Notes: generated by a model from the letters alone, not told the origin. Shown: positions 1 through 6,939, counted from the first letter of the stretch. The stretch: DNA of 7,207 nt from Opitutia bacterium (GCA_018695085.1 JABHOU010000075.1:1-7207), one strand, 5' to 3'. Translations and numbers: made by a program.

Positions 1-647
1 GTCACATAGGCGAAATCGTCCCCGACGAACAGGCGGCGGCCGAGCCCGTTGCCCAAGCCCCATTGGCGAAAGCCTGGAGTGTCTGCGGAGTTGCGGGGGA
101 GGAAGGGGCCGTCGTCGTCGGAAAAACGACCGTTTCGCGTGGGTATGGAATGAATGCGACTTCTTTGACTGCCGACGTTTTCAAGCGCGAACAAGAGATT
201 TTCTCCGGTGGTGAGGTCTTCTATGGTGCCTCCAAGATGCAAAGCGTCGATTTCCTGGCCGCTGAACAGGTCGTAGCTGACTATCTTTCCGTTCTCGAGT
301 CCGACGAATGCTACGTTGCCTGCGGTGGCGATGGCGTTGGCGGGAGAACCGAGTGGTATTTTCCATGAGACGGAAGGGCTCTCCCTGCTGGTGAGGTCTA
401 CTACGGTGAGACCCGCGGAACCGTCGGCGACTGCGATATAGTTGCCCGCGAGCGCGGCCTTGCGCACGGAGCCCGGAGTGTCGATCGAGGAGATTTTTAT
501 GGGTCGCACGCCCGAGCCGATGTCGAACAGGTCTATGCCCGCGGGGCCGTTGCCGAGTATGGCGAGATCGTCCTCGGTGGTGACGAAGTCGGAGAATCCT
601 CCGCTCGCGGGAGCGGTGGCGAGGATGCCGGTGAAGACGGGGTTTCC
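1..647 (-). other. Propeller-like repeats (LVIVP-type, tentative) at the truncated end of the large surface protein
   Basis: From about residue 870 onward the protein shows repeated blade-like blocks: a hydrophobic strand, a Gly-rich turn, then 'GLTVVDL' or 'IVSYDLFSG' type strands. Examples are LAILGNGPAGIDLFDI, YIAVADGSAGLTVVDLTS and VAFVGLENGKIVSYDLFSG. The spacing is about 40 residues, as in LVIVP/WD-like secreted beta-propellers. At least four blades are present before the window ends. The assignment is by pattern only. Confidence 0.6.
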
Positions 648-3254
648 TCCGCTGGGATCGGTGCCGTTTAGAATTTCGAAGCCGTCGGGGACGCTGTCGC
701 CGTCGGTGTCGGGCTGGTCCTTGTTCGTTCCCACGATGCGTTCGCCGCGGTCGGAGAGGTAGTCGGAGTCGGTGTCCGGTCCGTCGTCTGCGCAAAGGGG
801 GATGGGCGGCACTTGCTTGTTGCCGCCGTTGCGGGGGGACACGAAGCACACGGAGCCGATTATCAGGCGGGTGGGTTCGAGCATCCATGCCTCGTAATAG
901 CTGTTCGGGCGCACGATTGCGCTGTAGGATCCGCCGGGCCCCACCTTTATGCGCTGGGCCGCGATCGGAGGATCGCGTCCTTCCTCCCTTTCCGATCCCA
1001 TGCGCTTGATAAAGACGAAGGATTCCCCCTTGTACTCGTCCAGTTTTCCCTTGAGCGAGCCCTCGAGGAAGGTCTGCCAAGCTCTCGCGAAATCCTTGAT
1101 TTGCTTGTCCAGGCGCTTTCTTCCTCCGGGCAACGACCTGTGGGCGTCCCGTACTTCCTTGATCACCTTTGCCAAGGCGGCCTTGTCTCCCGTGAAGTCG
1201 TTCTTGCCCGCGATCCCCTTGACCTGCCGACCGAGAGCCGTGGTGGCGGTCGCGTATTTTTCCCACGCCTCCATTTGAGGGGTGATCGAGTTGCGGGATC
1301 GTTCCAATGCGGTGGTGAAGTCGGAGTGGGCCTGGGTTATTCTTTGACTGGCCCCCGATTTGCCCGAGGCGGCCTTTATGGCGGTGTCCCGGATGGTGGT
1401 CGCGGCGCTCGAGAACGCCGGCCAGCAGGGAGTTTCTCCACCGAACAGGGCGGTCGCGTCCCGGGCCAGCTTGGCGTGGAGCAGGGTGTCCGCCTCGGCG
1501 TTTTGGCTGAAGGTTTCCCAGTCGGACGCCTTGGGGGCTTGGGCCGAGGCGTAGGCGGTTCCGCTTCCCAAGACCTTGTCGGCGTAACCCAAGTCATCGT
1601 CGTTGCTTCCGAAAGTGGTTTCCTCAATCCCCTCGGACAGGTTGGCCAAGGAGGTGAACTGGTTTTCGGTGACGGCCATGGAGGAGTGACTGATGCCGCA
1701 GGTGCCGGGTTTCAGTTTCTTTACGCTGGGGCCGCTGATCACGGCCTTGCCAAATACTTCCGCTCCGGGAGAAGAGCCGTGCCAACCCGGTTGGCGAATG
1801 CCCACTCCGGGGTCCGTCTCCAGATACTTCCCGTCCTCCGAAACCGTCATCGGACCCGCGATCTCCCACTTGCCCGTGTCGTGGTCGAAGCTCCAAAGGG
1901 CCGACTTCGTGCCGGGGGGAAGTCCGTCCACGTTGGGAAAGCGAGCGGGCACGGGAACGTCGAAGTTGGATGCTCCATCGGTCTGCACGGTGATTACGAG
2001 CGGCATCTTGAGGCTTTCCGGCAAGGGCTCGGGCAACCGATCCGAGGCTACCGGAGCTATGCCTACGCTGCCACCCGTGGTCCCGTCGTCCGCCTGGAGC
2101 GATCCCGGCGGTATGGTGATGGAGGTGGCCTCGAGAAGAGCCCGTTGCTCGGCTGTGCTTTTTTCCAAGTAGCCGGGCGCCAAGGCGATCTTGGTCTTGG
2201 CATTGGCATCGACGGCCTGCAGAGCTCCTTTCATAACCTTGGGCAAGTATATCTTTCCGTCCTTGGGATCGGGCTTGTAAGTACCGTTCTCGTCGTAGAC
2301 GCCGTAGCGGGTCGCGGGAACGGTGTCGCCTGGTACGCTTTCCCATGCTTTGCCGACTATGGGATAGTAGTCCCGGTCTCGCCATTTGCCGTCGGTTGCC
2401 TTTTCCTCCGGGGGAGCGCCGATCAAACGACCGTCCACGTTCACGAAAAAACGACCGGAGGGAGCCGGGGACAATTTGAAGTAGCCGTCCGCTCCCGTCA
2501 GCACGTTCATCTGCTCCTCGTTACCGATTACCGTGATGAGGGCCCCGGCAAGAGGGATGTCCCCATCCGAGTTGTCCGAGTCGTAGACCCACCCTTGCAC
2601 CGAAGTGTTCGAGTCCGATCCGGATACCCCTATGCTCGAAAACACACGATAGGCGACCCCACCGCCTTGACCGTCGCCGTCCGGGTCTATCGGGCGACCC
2701 AGCACGTCGCGGTAGCCGTTCCCATCGAAAGTCACTTTTACTTTCGTATTGGAGGGCCAACGGTAATTGTTCAGGAAGAGCGTGGCCTTCAGGCGATCCG
2801 AAGACAGGCGGGCGGAGGTCACGTGCCGGACGGAGCCCGATTCCGCGTAAAAGGAGTCCCTGCTGATCACCGTACCTTCCTCCAAGGGCATGCTGAATCG
2901 GATCACGAACTCGCGGGTCAGCGATACGTCGCCTTCGCCCTCGTAAGGCGATGTCGAAAGAATGCCCGCCAGGGGCAAGGTGCGAATCGCTTTGCGCTTG
3001 AAACTGAAGTTGAGGGACTCCTCCACGTCGTAGGAGTTGATCAAGCCGTCCCCGTTCACGTCCGCCTGCAGCAATTTGCTCTTGTCCGCAATCAGGAATT
3101 CCTCCCCCTGGATGTGGTTCACCATCAGGACCATGTCCACGAGGTTCACTTCGCCGTCGTCGTTGAGGTCACCCACCACCAGCGATGATGAATCGGCAAA
3201 TGGATTCACCGCAAATATTAGGAAAAGAAAAAAGGCTGTGAGTTTCGTTTTCAT
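1..3254 (-). CDS. Large multidomain secreted surface protein (dockerin / Ig-like / TSP3 / propeller), C-terminus beyond window
   Basis: I read this frame codon by codon from the ATG at 3252-3254 to position 3: 1084 codons, no stop, so the C-terminus lies outside the window. A signal peptide (residues 1 to about 21, MKTKLTAFFLFLIFAV) predicts Sec export. It is followed by two dockerin-type EF-hand loops (29-82), an SbsA/Big_5-type Ig-like domain (about 93-203, with SLTREFVIRFSMPLEEGT), a carboxypeptidase-regulatory-like beta-sandwich (about 218-275), and a beta-rich stretch with PPGTKSALWSFDHDTGKW (447-464) and PGWH (489-492). Next come an Ala/Lys-rich helical region (about 540-745) that I do not recognise, TSP3-type Asp repeats (about 823-867), and a propeller-like region from about 870. 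There is no catalytic motif, so a structural, adhesive or matrix role is likely but inferred. It lies 43 bases after the barrel gene on the same strand. GC is far higher than in its neighbours. No clear ribosome-binding site precedes the ATG; the signal peptide decides the start. Confidence 0.93.
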   Translation of the reverse strand, partial: MKTKLTAFFLFLIFAVNPFADSSSLVVGDLNDDGEVNLVDMVLMVNHIQGEEFLIADKSKLLQADVNGDGLINSYDVEESLNFSFKRKAIRTLPLAGILSTSPYEGEGDVSLTREFVIRFSMPLEEGTVISRDSFYAESGSVRHVTSARLSSDRLKATLFLNNYRWPSNTKVKVTFDGNGYRDVLGRPIDPDGDGQGGGVAYRVFSSIGVSGSDSNTSVQGWVYDSDNSDGDIPLAGALITVIGNEEQMNVLTGADGYFKLSPAPSGRFFVNVDGRLIGAPPEEKATDGKWRDRDYYPIVGKAWESVPGDTVPATRYGVYDENGTYKPDPKDGKIYLPKVMKGALQAVDANAKTKIALAPGYLEKSTAEQRALLEATSITIPPGSLQADDGTTGGSVGIAPVASDRLPEPLPESLKMPLVITVQTDGASNFDVPVPARFPNVDGLPPGTKSALWSFDHDTGKWEIAGPMTVSEDGKYLETDPGVGIRQPGWHGSSPGAEVFGKAVISGPSVKKLKPGTCGISHSSMAVTENQFTSLANLSEGIEETTFGSNDDDLGYADKVLGSGTAYASAQAPKASDWETFSQNAEADTLLHAKLARDATALFGGETPCWPAFSSAATTIRDTAIKAASGKSGASQRITQAHSDFTTALERSRNSITPQMEAWEKYATATTALGRQVKGIAGKNDFTGDKAALAKVIKEVRDAHRSLPGGRKRLDKQIKDFARAWQTFLEGSLKGKLDEYKGESFVFIKRMGSEREEGRDPPIAAQRIKVGPGGSYSAIVRPNSYYEAWMLEPTRLIIGSVCFVSPRNGGNKQVPPIPLCADDGPDTDSDYLSDRGERIVGTNKDQPDTDGDSVPDGFEILNGTDPSGGNPVFTGILATAPASGGFSDFVTTEDDLAILGNGPAGIDLFDIGSGVRPIKISSIDTPGSVRKAALAGNYIAVADGSAGLTVVDLTSRESPSVSWKIPLGSPANAIATAGNVAFVGLENGKIVSYDLFSGQEIDALHLGGTIEDLTTGENLLFALENVGSQRSRIHSIPTRNGRFSDDDGPFLPRNSADTPGFRQWGLGNGLGRRLFVGDDFAYV
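654..788 (-). other. TSP3-type Asp-rich calcium repeats in the large surface protein
   Basis: Residues about 823-867 read DDGPDTDSDYLSDRGERIVG and then DTDGDSVPDGFEILNGTDP. This matches the thrombospondin type 3 pattern DTDxDGxxDxxExxxGTxP, repeated twice. Such repeats bind calcium and often act as rigid linkers in secreted bacterial proteins. Here they separate the helical region from the propeller-like C-terminal part. Confidence 0.85.
3009..3170 (-). other. Dockerin type I-like calcium-binding pair at the N-terminus of the large surface protein
   Basis: This codes residues 29-82 of the large protein. Two EF-hand loops are visible: DLNDDGEVNLVD (29-40) and DVNGDGLINSYD (65-76). Both keep acidic or Asn residues at loop positions 1, 3, 5, 9 and 12 (D29, N31, D33, N37, D40; D65, N67, D69, N73, D76), as type I dockerins do, and each is followed by a hydrophobic helix. 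In cellulosomes dockerins bind cohesins, but they usually sit at the C-terminus. Here the pair directly follows the signal peptide. It could instead be a calcium-stabilised fold with no cohesin partner; no cohesin is seen in the window. Confidence 0.85.
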
Positions 3255-3297
3255 CGTTCGGGTCGGGATTGCCGGATGGTCGCTGGGGAAGAGTCCG

Positions 3298-4188
3298 CTA
3301 AAGGTTCCATCTTAACCCAAGTTCGGTTTGGTGGATGGGCAGGGAATCAAAATCTCCTAGTTTCGGAATGTATGTGAATCGGTATCCCACATAGGCAGAG
3401 CATAGGTCTGAAAAAGAATAGTCGACGTTTATTTTAGCGGACCCGCTGAAGGTCGTTCCCCTGTTCTCGATTTGCCCGATTCCAGAACTGTGTAACAACG
3501 AACTGTTTACATTCTCATGCCTAGTGGCAGCCCCTAGCATTAAGCCTGTGTGTAATCTCCAACTGTGATGCAGTTGGAAGTCATGGCCGCCATACAAAGC
3601 TAAAGAGTAATGCCTTCTGTCTCCCCAAGCTGTTTCGCTGATGGCTAAGGATGCGATTTCGATATGCTCATACTCTTGTTTCAGATATTGGAGCTCCGCG
3701 CCAAGGGACCAGTTTCCCAATCGTTTGCCAAAAGCAACTCCGAACCCGTTCCCGATCTTGGTGTGAAGAGAGGCTCGAGCCATTCCTAATTGGAGGGGAC
3801 TTGTTTCAGAGGCTGCCAATGTGATTCCGGAGAAAAGGAAATATTCTCTTCTTGCTTGCAGAGTTTCTTTAACCTCGCGAACTTTTGGGCCTGATTTTGG
3901 TTGGGCCGGAGTGGAGAGTTGTTCAATTTTTGGTAGACTTTCCGAAGTTGTGCTTTCATCGCTTCGAGGCAACCTTGTTTCCCCTTTTTCCATGTTCGTG
4001 TCCCCCATGGATTTGAGTCCATCTATGATACGTTGCAGATGGGAGCGAACTTCATTTATCTTTTCAGTTCGCTTTTCCTCCAGTTGTCTTGAGCTTGGCG
4101 TCTGGCTTTGACTCGGATTGCAGATTACCAACTGCAAGAGTATGAATATAAAGGTATTCCGGTAATTCTTTAATGTTTTGATTTTCAC
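3298..4188 (-). CDS. Small outer-membrane beta-barrel protein with coiled-coil N-terminal stem
   Basis: This 296-residue protein starts with GTG (4186-4188). Residues 1 to about 29 form a signal peptide (basic KIKTLKNYR, hydrophobic FIFILLQLVI, then SQSQT). Residues 33-61 are charged and helix-prone (RQLEEKRTEKINEVRSHLQR). A Pro/Ser/Glu-rich linker follows, and from about 115 alternating hydrophobic/polar strands run to the C-terminus: YFLFSGITLAAS, FGVAFGKRLGNWSLGAELQY, HYSLALYGGHDFQL, LHTGLMLGAATRH, FSGSAKINVDYSF, SAYVGYRFTYIP and TELGLRWNL. The alternation, aromatic girdles and a terminal strand near the last residue fit an OmpA/OmpW-sized barrel of about eight strands. No peptidoglycan-binding domain follows. 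The start overlaps the stop of the preceding gene (GTGA), so translational coupling is likely. A weak GAG lies a few bases upstream. The pore or anchor role is inferred; the exact family is not recognised. Confidence 0.88.
   Translation of the reverse strand: MKIKTLKNYRNTFIFILLQLVICNPSQSQTPSSRQLEEKRTEKINEVRSHLQRIIDGLKSMGDTNMEKGETRLPRSDESTTSESLPKIEQLSTPAQPKSGPKVREVKETLQARREYFLFSGITLAASETSPLQLGMARASLHTKIGNGFGVAFGKRLGNWSLGAELQYLKQEYEHIEIASLAISETAWGDRRHYSLALYGGHDFQLHHSWRLHTGLMLGAATRHENVNSSLLHSSGIGQIENRGTTFSGSAKINVDYSFSDLCSAYVGYRFTYIPKLGDFDSLPIHQTELGLRWNL
4185..4188 (-). other. GTGA stop/start overlap between two coding regions
   Basis: The TGA of the InlB-like repeat protein (4185-4187) overlaps the GTG start (4186-4188) of the barrel gene. 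A 4-base overlap of this type usually means translation of the second gene depends on ribosomes finishing the first, so the two products are probably made together. Confidence 0.8.
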
Positions 4189-5672
4189 AACTGCTCTATT
4201 TTAACCAAGTTTTTTTCTTTTGCGTAATATTCAATTTGGTTTGCCGTCGGGGAACGAAAATGAAGCTCTATGCAGCCCTCAAGAAGACTGCCGTCTCTTA
4301 AACGCACCGTCGCATTTTCATTGGCAATGATTACGTTTGTCTTGGGGACAGCCGAGGCATTGCTCCAGCTTTTCCAACCGGCCTTAGGCTTTGCCGGAAG
4401 AAAGGGTATATTGGTGATCTCCATGGTTTCCCCGTGTTTTTCCTTCAGCAACCACACGCTGCCTGAATTGTCCTTGGCGAACCATCTACTGTAAGCCACG
4501 CGATCGGGTCTGGTGAATTCGACTACCAGGCTTTCAACGCCATCGACCCTCTCTGTGTTCTTTACTTGGATTCCCAAGATGCCGTTAGCCACTCCCTCGA
4601 AATCTGCTTCGGCCGTGTAGCCGATAATCCATGACATGCGGGCATGGTTGATGGTGGCGGAATCAAGTCCGAAATCACCTTGATTTATGTCGGATGTTTG
4701 CAACCCCATGGCTTTGGCCAACTCGTATGCCTTGGATCCCATAGGTTGGGTTTGTTCGCTACCACCCACGCTCAGCAGGGAAGATGTTCCCTTGTAGGCT
4801 AATTGTAGAAGGGCTTCTTTCTTTTCTCTGGCAGTGATATGGGTGGCAGCGCTCACGACTGAAGCGAGCGATTCAATTCCTTGGGACAGAGGCTCAAACC
4901 TTGCCACTATCAGATGGTTCTTTTTGACGTTGGCTAAAGTCAGAGGATTACGGGAACCCAAGGCATCGCCTTCCCATCCCTTGAAAAGATAACCCGTCCT
5001 TGGCTTAGCCAAGAGAAATGCTTTTTTACCATCTTTGATTAATCCTCCCCCTTCAACGGTTCCTCCCGAAGGCGGGGAGGAAGAGATTTCGATATTGTGT
5101 TGGCGGTGACCGATCTCAAACCACTGTCCATTCGTATAGTCGAAGAGACGAACAGGTCGGTGGGATCCTTTTTCGTAGAGGAGCCAAGATTTTGCACTAT
5201 TTTGGAAAAGGTAGGGAAATCGATTGGAATTCGTCCAGATCCAGCCTAGTTCCGAGTGCCAGAACCATAAGGAATCCATGGCTTTTTGGCTACAGAAAAG
5301 CCAGCCGAGCGTACCATGGTAAACCCAAGGTGAGGTCGATGGTTCATATGCGCCCAGCCAAGCTGAGCTTTTCCAAGAGGTATCCGGGTAGGCGGAGTCC
5401 CATCCCGTCAAAGGAAAACTGTTGTGGACCGAGCGAACTTTTTGGAGAGTCGTTAGTGTTCCTCTCGTTGCGTTAGTTTCAAACGCTTCCGTTTCCACTC
5501 CATTCCATCCGAGAACCGAGAGGTGTTTGTTCGATCCCGAGAAATTAGTAATTAGAGGAACCCCTGTGGCGGCAAAATTAAGCTGCGCCTCTCCTGCCAC
5601 GCCGGTGGCGGAAGCAGAAAGCAATAAGAAGCAAAACCAGTTACGGCCTGTATGAAAGAAGTTGAGCTTCAT
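4185..5672 (-). CDS. Secreted protein with Trp-rich GW module and divergent InlB-type repeat
   Basis: This protein has 495 residues from the chosen ATG at 5670-5672. A signal peptide (NWFCFLLLSASATGVAGEA, 11-29) follows directly. An in-frame ATG 24 bases upstream (5694-5696) would add MQYPYTTP and only lengthen the n-region; neither start has a well-spaced Shine-Dalgarno sequence. Residues about 90-185 hold a Trp/Tyr-rich module (WVYHGTLGWLF, LWFWHSELGWIWT, FPYLF, SWLLYEKGS, FDYTNGQW). Residues about 193-259 look like a divergent InlB B-repeat (SPPSGGTVEGGG, GYLFKGWEGDA, HLIVARFEP), a small beta-grasp-like fold of bacterial surface proteins. Residues 265-495 are unrecognised. They end in a beta-rich part (TVRLRDGSLLEGCIELHF, IEYYAKEKNLVKIEQL) whose 'YYA...LVK' ending resembles lipoprotein-type LolA/DUF3108-like folds, tentatively. 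The gene is 37 bases downstream of the pentapeptide gene and overlaps the barrel gene. The function is unknown; a surface location is inferred. Confidence 0.92.
   Translation of the reverse strand: MKLNFFHTGRNWFCFLLLSASATGVAGEAQLNFAATGVPLITNFSGSNKHLSVLGWNGVETEAFETNATRGTLTTLQKVRSVHNSFPLTGWDSAYPDTSWKSSAWLGAYEPSTSPWVYHGTLGWLFCSQKAMDSLWFWHSELGWIWTNSNRFPYLFQNSAKSWLLYEKGSHRPVRLFDYTNGQWFEIGHRQHNIEISSSPPSGGTVEGGGLIKDGKKAFLLAKPRTGYLFKGWEGDALGSRNPLTLANVKKNHLIVARFEPLSQGIESLASVVSAATHITAREKKEALLQLAYKGTSSLLSVGGSEQTQPMGSKAYELAKAMGLQTSDINQGDFGLDSATINHARMSWIIGYTAEADFEGVANGILGIQVKNTERVDGVESLVVEFTRPDRVAYSRWFAKDNSGSVWLLKEKHGETMEITNIPFLPAKPKAGWKSWSNASAVPKTNVIIANENATVRLRDGSLLEGCIELHFRSPTANQIEYYAKEKNLVKIEQL
4896..5096 (-). 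other. Divergent InlB B-repeat-like domain
   Basis: Residues about 193-259 follow the pattern 'P..GGTV..GG.....G....L.A.P..GY.F.GWEGD....NPL.L......L.VARFE', matching the divergent InlB/Flg_new-type repeats of secreted and surface bacterial proteins. Only one copy is present. Such domains act as spacers or ligand-binding units. Confidence 0.8.
5118..5405 (-). repeat. Trp-rich GW protein module, copy in the InlB-like repeat protein
   Basis: This codes residues about 90-185 of the downstream gene. The order of motifs is W-[VL]-Y, GW, LW-x-W, GW-x-WT, FPYLFQ, WL-x-Y, KGS, x-F-x-DY, G-x-W. The same order appears in the partial gene at the right edge. The copies are divergent at DNA level, so this is a protein-domain repeat and not a recent duplication. 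Confidence 0.8.
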
Positions 5673-5709
5673 CGGTGTCGTGTAAGGGTATTGCATCCCC
5701 GATACTCAC

Positions 5710-6939
5710 TTAGTCGGTGCGTGTACTCCCATCAGGCAGGATAGTATTCTTAAAGGTGGTTCCCGTGTGGGCATCGGCGTCGAAACCTATGGCCCCGGAG
5801 AAGTTCGCCCCCGTCAGGTCGGCTCCGGAGAAGTTCGCCCCCGTCAGGTCGGCTCCGGAGAAGTTCGCTCCCGTTAAATAACCGGACACTCTCGCGTTTG
5901 TTAAATTGCTATCGGAGAAGTCGGCGCCCGATGAATCCAAATTGGTCAAGTTTGCTCCGCTCAGATCAATGTCACGAAGAGTTGTTTTGATTAGGCTGGC
6001 TGCCAGAAAGGAGGCGGACCCTAATTTGACGTTTGAGAATTGGGCTTGTGAGAGATCAGCGGATTGCAAGTTGGCTCCCGACAAATCGGAGCCATTTAGG
6101 TCTGCCTTAGCCAGGCTGGCTCCAGTGAATGTCGCCCCGCTTATGTCGGTGTTGGATATTGTGATTGAGGCCAGGTTTGCTTTTGCGAAGTTAGCGCCGG
6201 TGAAGTTGGAGTCGCGAATCGTGGCTTCCGGCAGTTCCGACAAGGAGAAGTCTGACTTGGGTAGGGTTGCCTCGGAAATTATGCTCCTATCGAATTTACC
6301 TTTATTGAAGTCGGCGTCGTCCATCATGAGGCCATTCAAAGTTCGCCGTGAAAAGGTTTTGTATCCCAATTGCGCCAGCAAAACCGGATCGATGGCGCCG
6401 GCGGGAAGGTTGGTCAAGTTGGCCACTTTAGCCTCAGTCGCGGCTATTTGTTCCTTTAATTGAGCGATTTCCGCCAAGGCTTGCGTAAGCTTTAGCTCGA
6501 GAGCGGGCGTGCCGCGCGATACTTCAGCTACCAGAGCGTATGGAGTGGCGCCCAGTCTTTGATCGATGCCTAGACGGACAAAGGTTGAGCTACCTTCGTC
6601 GAACCACATCCGCAGATAAGTGGGATCGTCTCGATCCAGTACGGAAGGTGAAAGCTTGGTCATGCCTGGGGTCGTCTCATCACCTAGCTGGATCGAGTAA
6701 AAGCCATTTTTCACTTGTGTTGAGACTGCAGCGGCAGGTTCTTCTCCCGAACTGCCGTCGTTGTTCCAGAGGCTGTTTCCGTTTCCATCTACAATGGAAA
6801 ACTTGAATTGTCCCGTTCCCGTATAGGGAGTTCCCTTCATGGAAACATGGCCCGTATGGTTTATGACGTTTCCGATTGTCGCATGGAAGGCCGTAAGCAA
6901 TAGGGCTAGCAAGAGGTGTGGAGTGTATCTATGGATCAT
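5710..6939 (-). CDS. Secreted pentapeptide-repeat protein with fibre-like N-terminal domain and coiled coil
   Basis: This protein has 409 residues. The ATG at 6937-6939 is chosen because a signal peptide follows at once (HLLLALLLTAFHATIG, 8-23). The frame is open further upstream, but that extension lies over the preceding gene in a different frame. Residues about 30-140 form a secreted domain (KGTPYTGTGQFKFSIVDGNG, WNNDG, NGFYSIQLGD, YLRMWFDEG, DQRLGATPYALVA) seen in Verrucomicrobia/Planctomycete exported proteins and resembling fibre-tip or trimeric modules. Residues about 145-178 are a coiled coil (ELKLTQALAEIAQLKEQIAA). Residues 201-383 are pentapeptide repeats, A(D/N)LxG type, with a Leu/Phe/Ile/Val at almost every fifth position; this predicts a right-handed quadrilateral beta-helix. 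Cytoplasmic pentapeptide proteins such as Qnr/MfpA protect gyrase, but export argues against that here. The gene is 41 bases after the upstream gene's stop. No Shine-Dalgarno is evident. The role is unknown. Confidence 0.93.
   Translation of the reverse strand: MIHRYTPHLLLALLLTAFHATIGNVINHTGHVSMKGTPYTGTGQFKFSIVDGNGNSLWNNDGSSGEEPAAAVSTQVKNGFYSIQLGDETTPGMTKLSPSVLDRDDPTYLRMWFDEGSSTFVRLGIDQRLGATPYALVAEVSRGTPALELKLTQALAEIAQLKEQIAATEAKVANLTNLPAGAIDPVLLAQLGYKTFSRRTLNGLMMDDADFNKGKFDRSIISEATLPKSDFSLSELPEATIRDSNFTGANFAKANLASITISNTDISGATFTGASLAKADLNGSDLSGANLQSADLSQAQFSNVKLGSASFLAASLIKTTLRDIDLSGANLTNLDSSGADFSDSNLTNARVSGYLTGANFSGADLTGANFSGADLTGANFSGAIGFDADAHTGTTFKNTILPDGSTRTD
5791..5877 (-). repeat. 30-bp tandem repeat coding LTGANFSGAD units
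   Basis: Near-identical 30-base units lie at 5791-5820 and 5821-5850, with a third partial copy at 5851-5877. Units 1 and 2 differ by one base in the 'ggc(c/t)ccggag' start. Each encodes LTGANFSGAD (residues 355-364, 365-374, then 375-383 ending SGAI). The rest of the pentapeptide region is far more diverged at DNA level, so these units look like a recent in-frame expansion. Confidence 0.92.

Noticed and set aside
181..1266. A 361-codon minus-strand open frame in another phase
   Set aside because: Its product is a run of Arg/His/Gly-rich low-complexity sequence, typical of an off-frame reading of GC-rich DNA. The true frame here encodes TSP3 repeats and the propeller.
1624..2385. A 253-codon minus-strand open frame
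   Set aside because: It is Arg/Ser-rich with no domain and overlaps the large surface gene in a different phase.
813..3188. A 791-codon open frame on the plus strand
   Set aside because: It has no recognisable domain and is antisense to a frame full of named domains. High GC and the codon pattern of the minus-strand gene suppress stops on the opposite strand.
4110..4130. A lipoprotein signal in the barrel protein (Cys23 after LVI)
   Set aside because: Ile directly before the Cys does not fit a lipobox, and a normal signal-peptidase I site follows a few residues later.
5791..5877. A CRISPR-like array
   Set aside because: The 30-base units are directly adjacent with no spacers and lie in frame inside a coding repeat.
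5906..6463. A 185-codon plus-strand open frame
   Set aside because: It is a mirror of the pentapeptide region; its regular Leu/Ala/Pro pattern is the antisense of the five-residue repeats.
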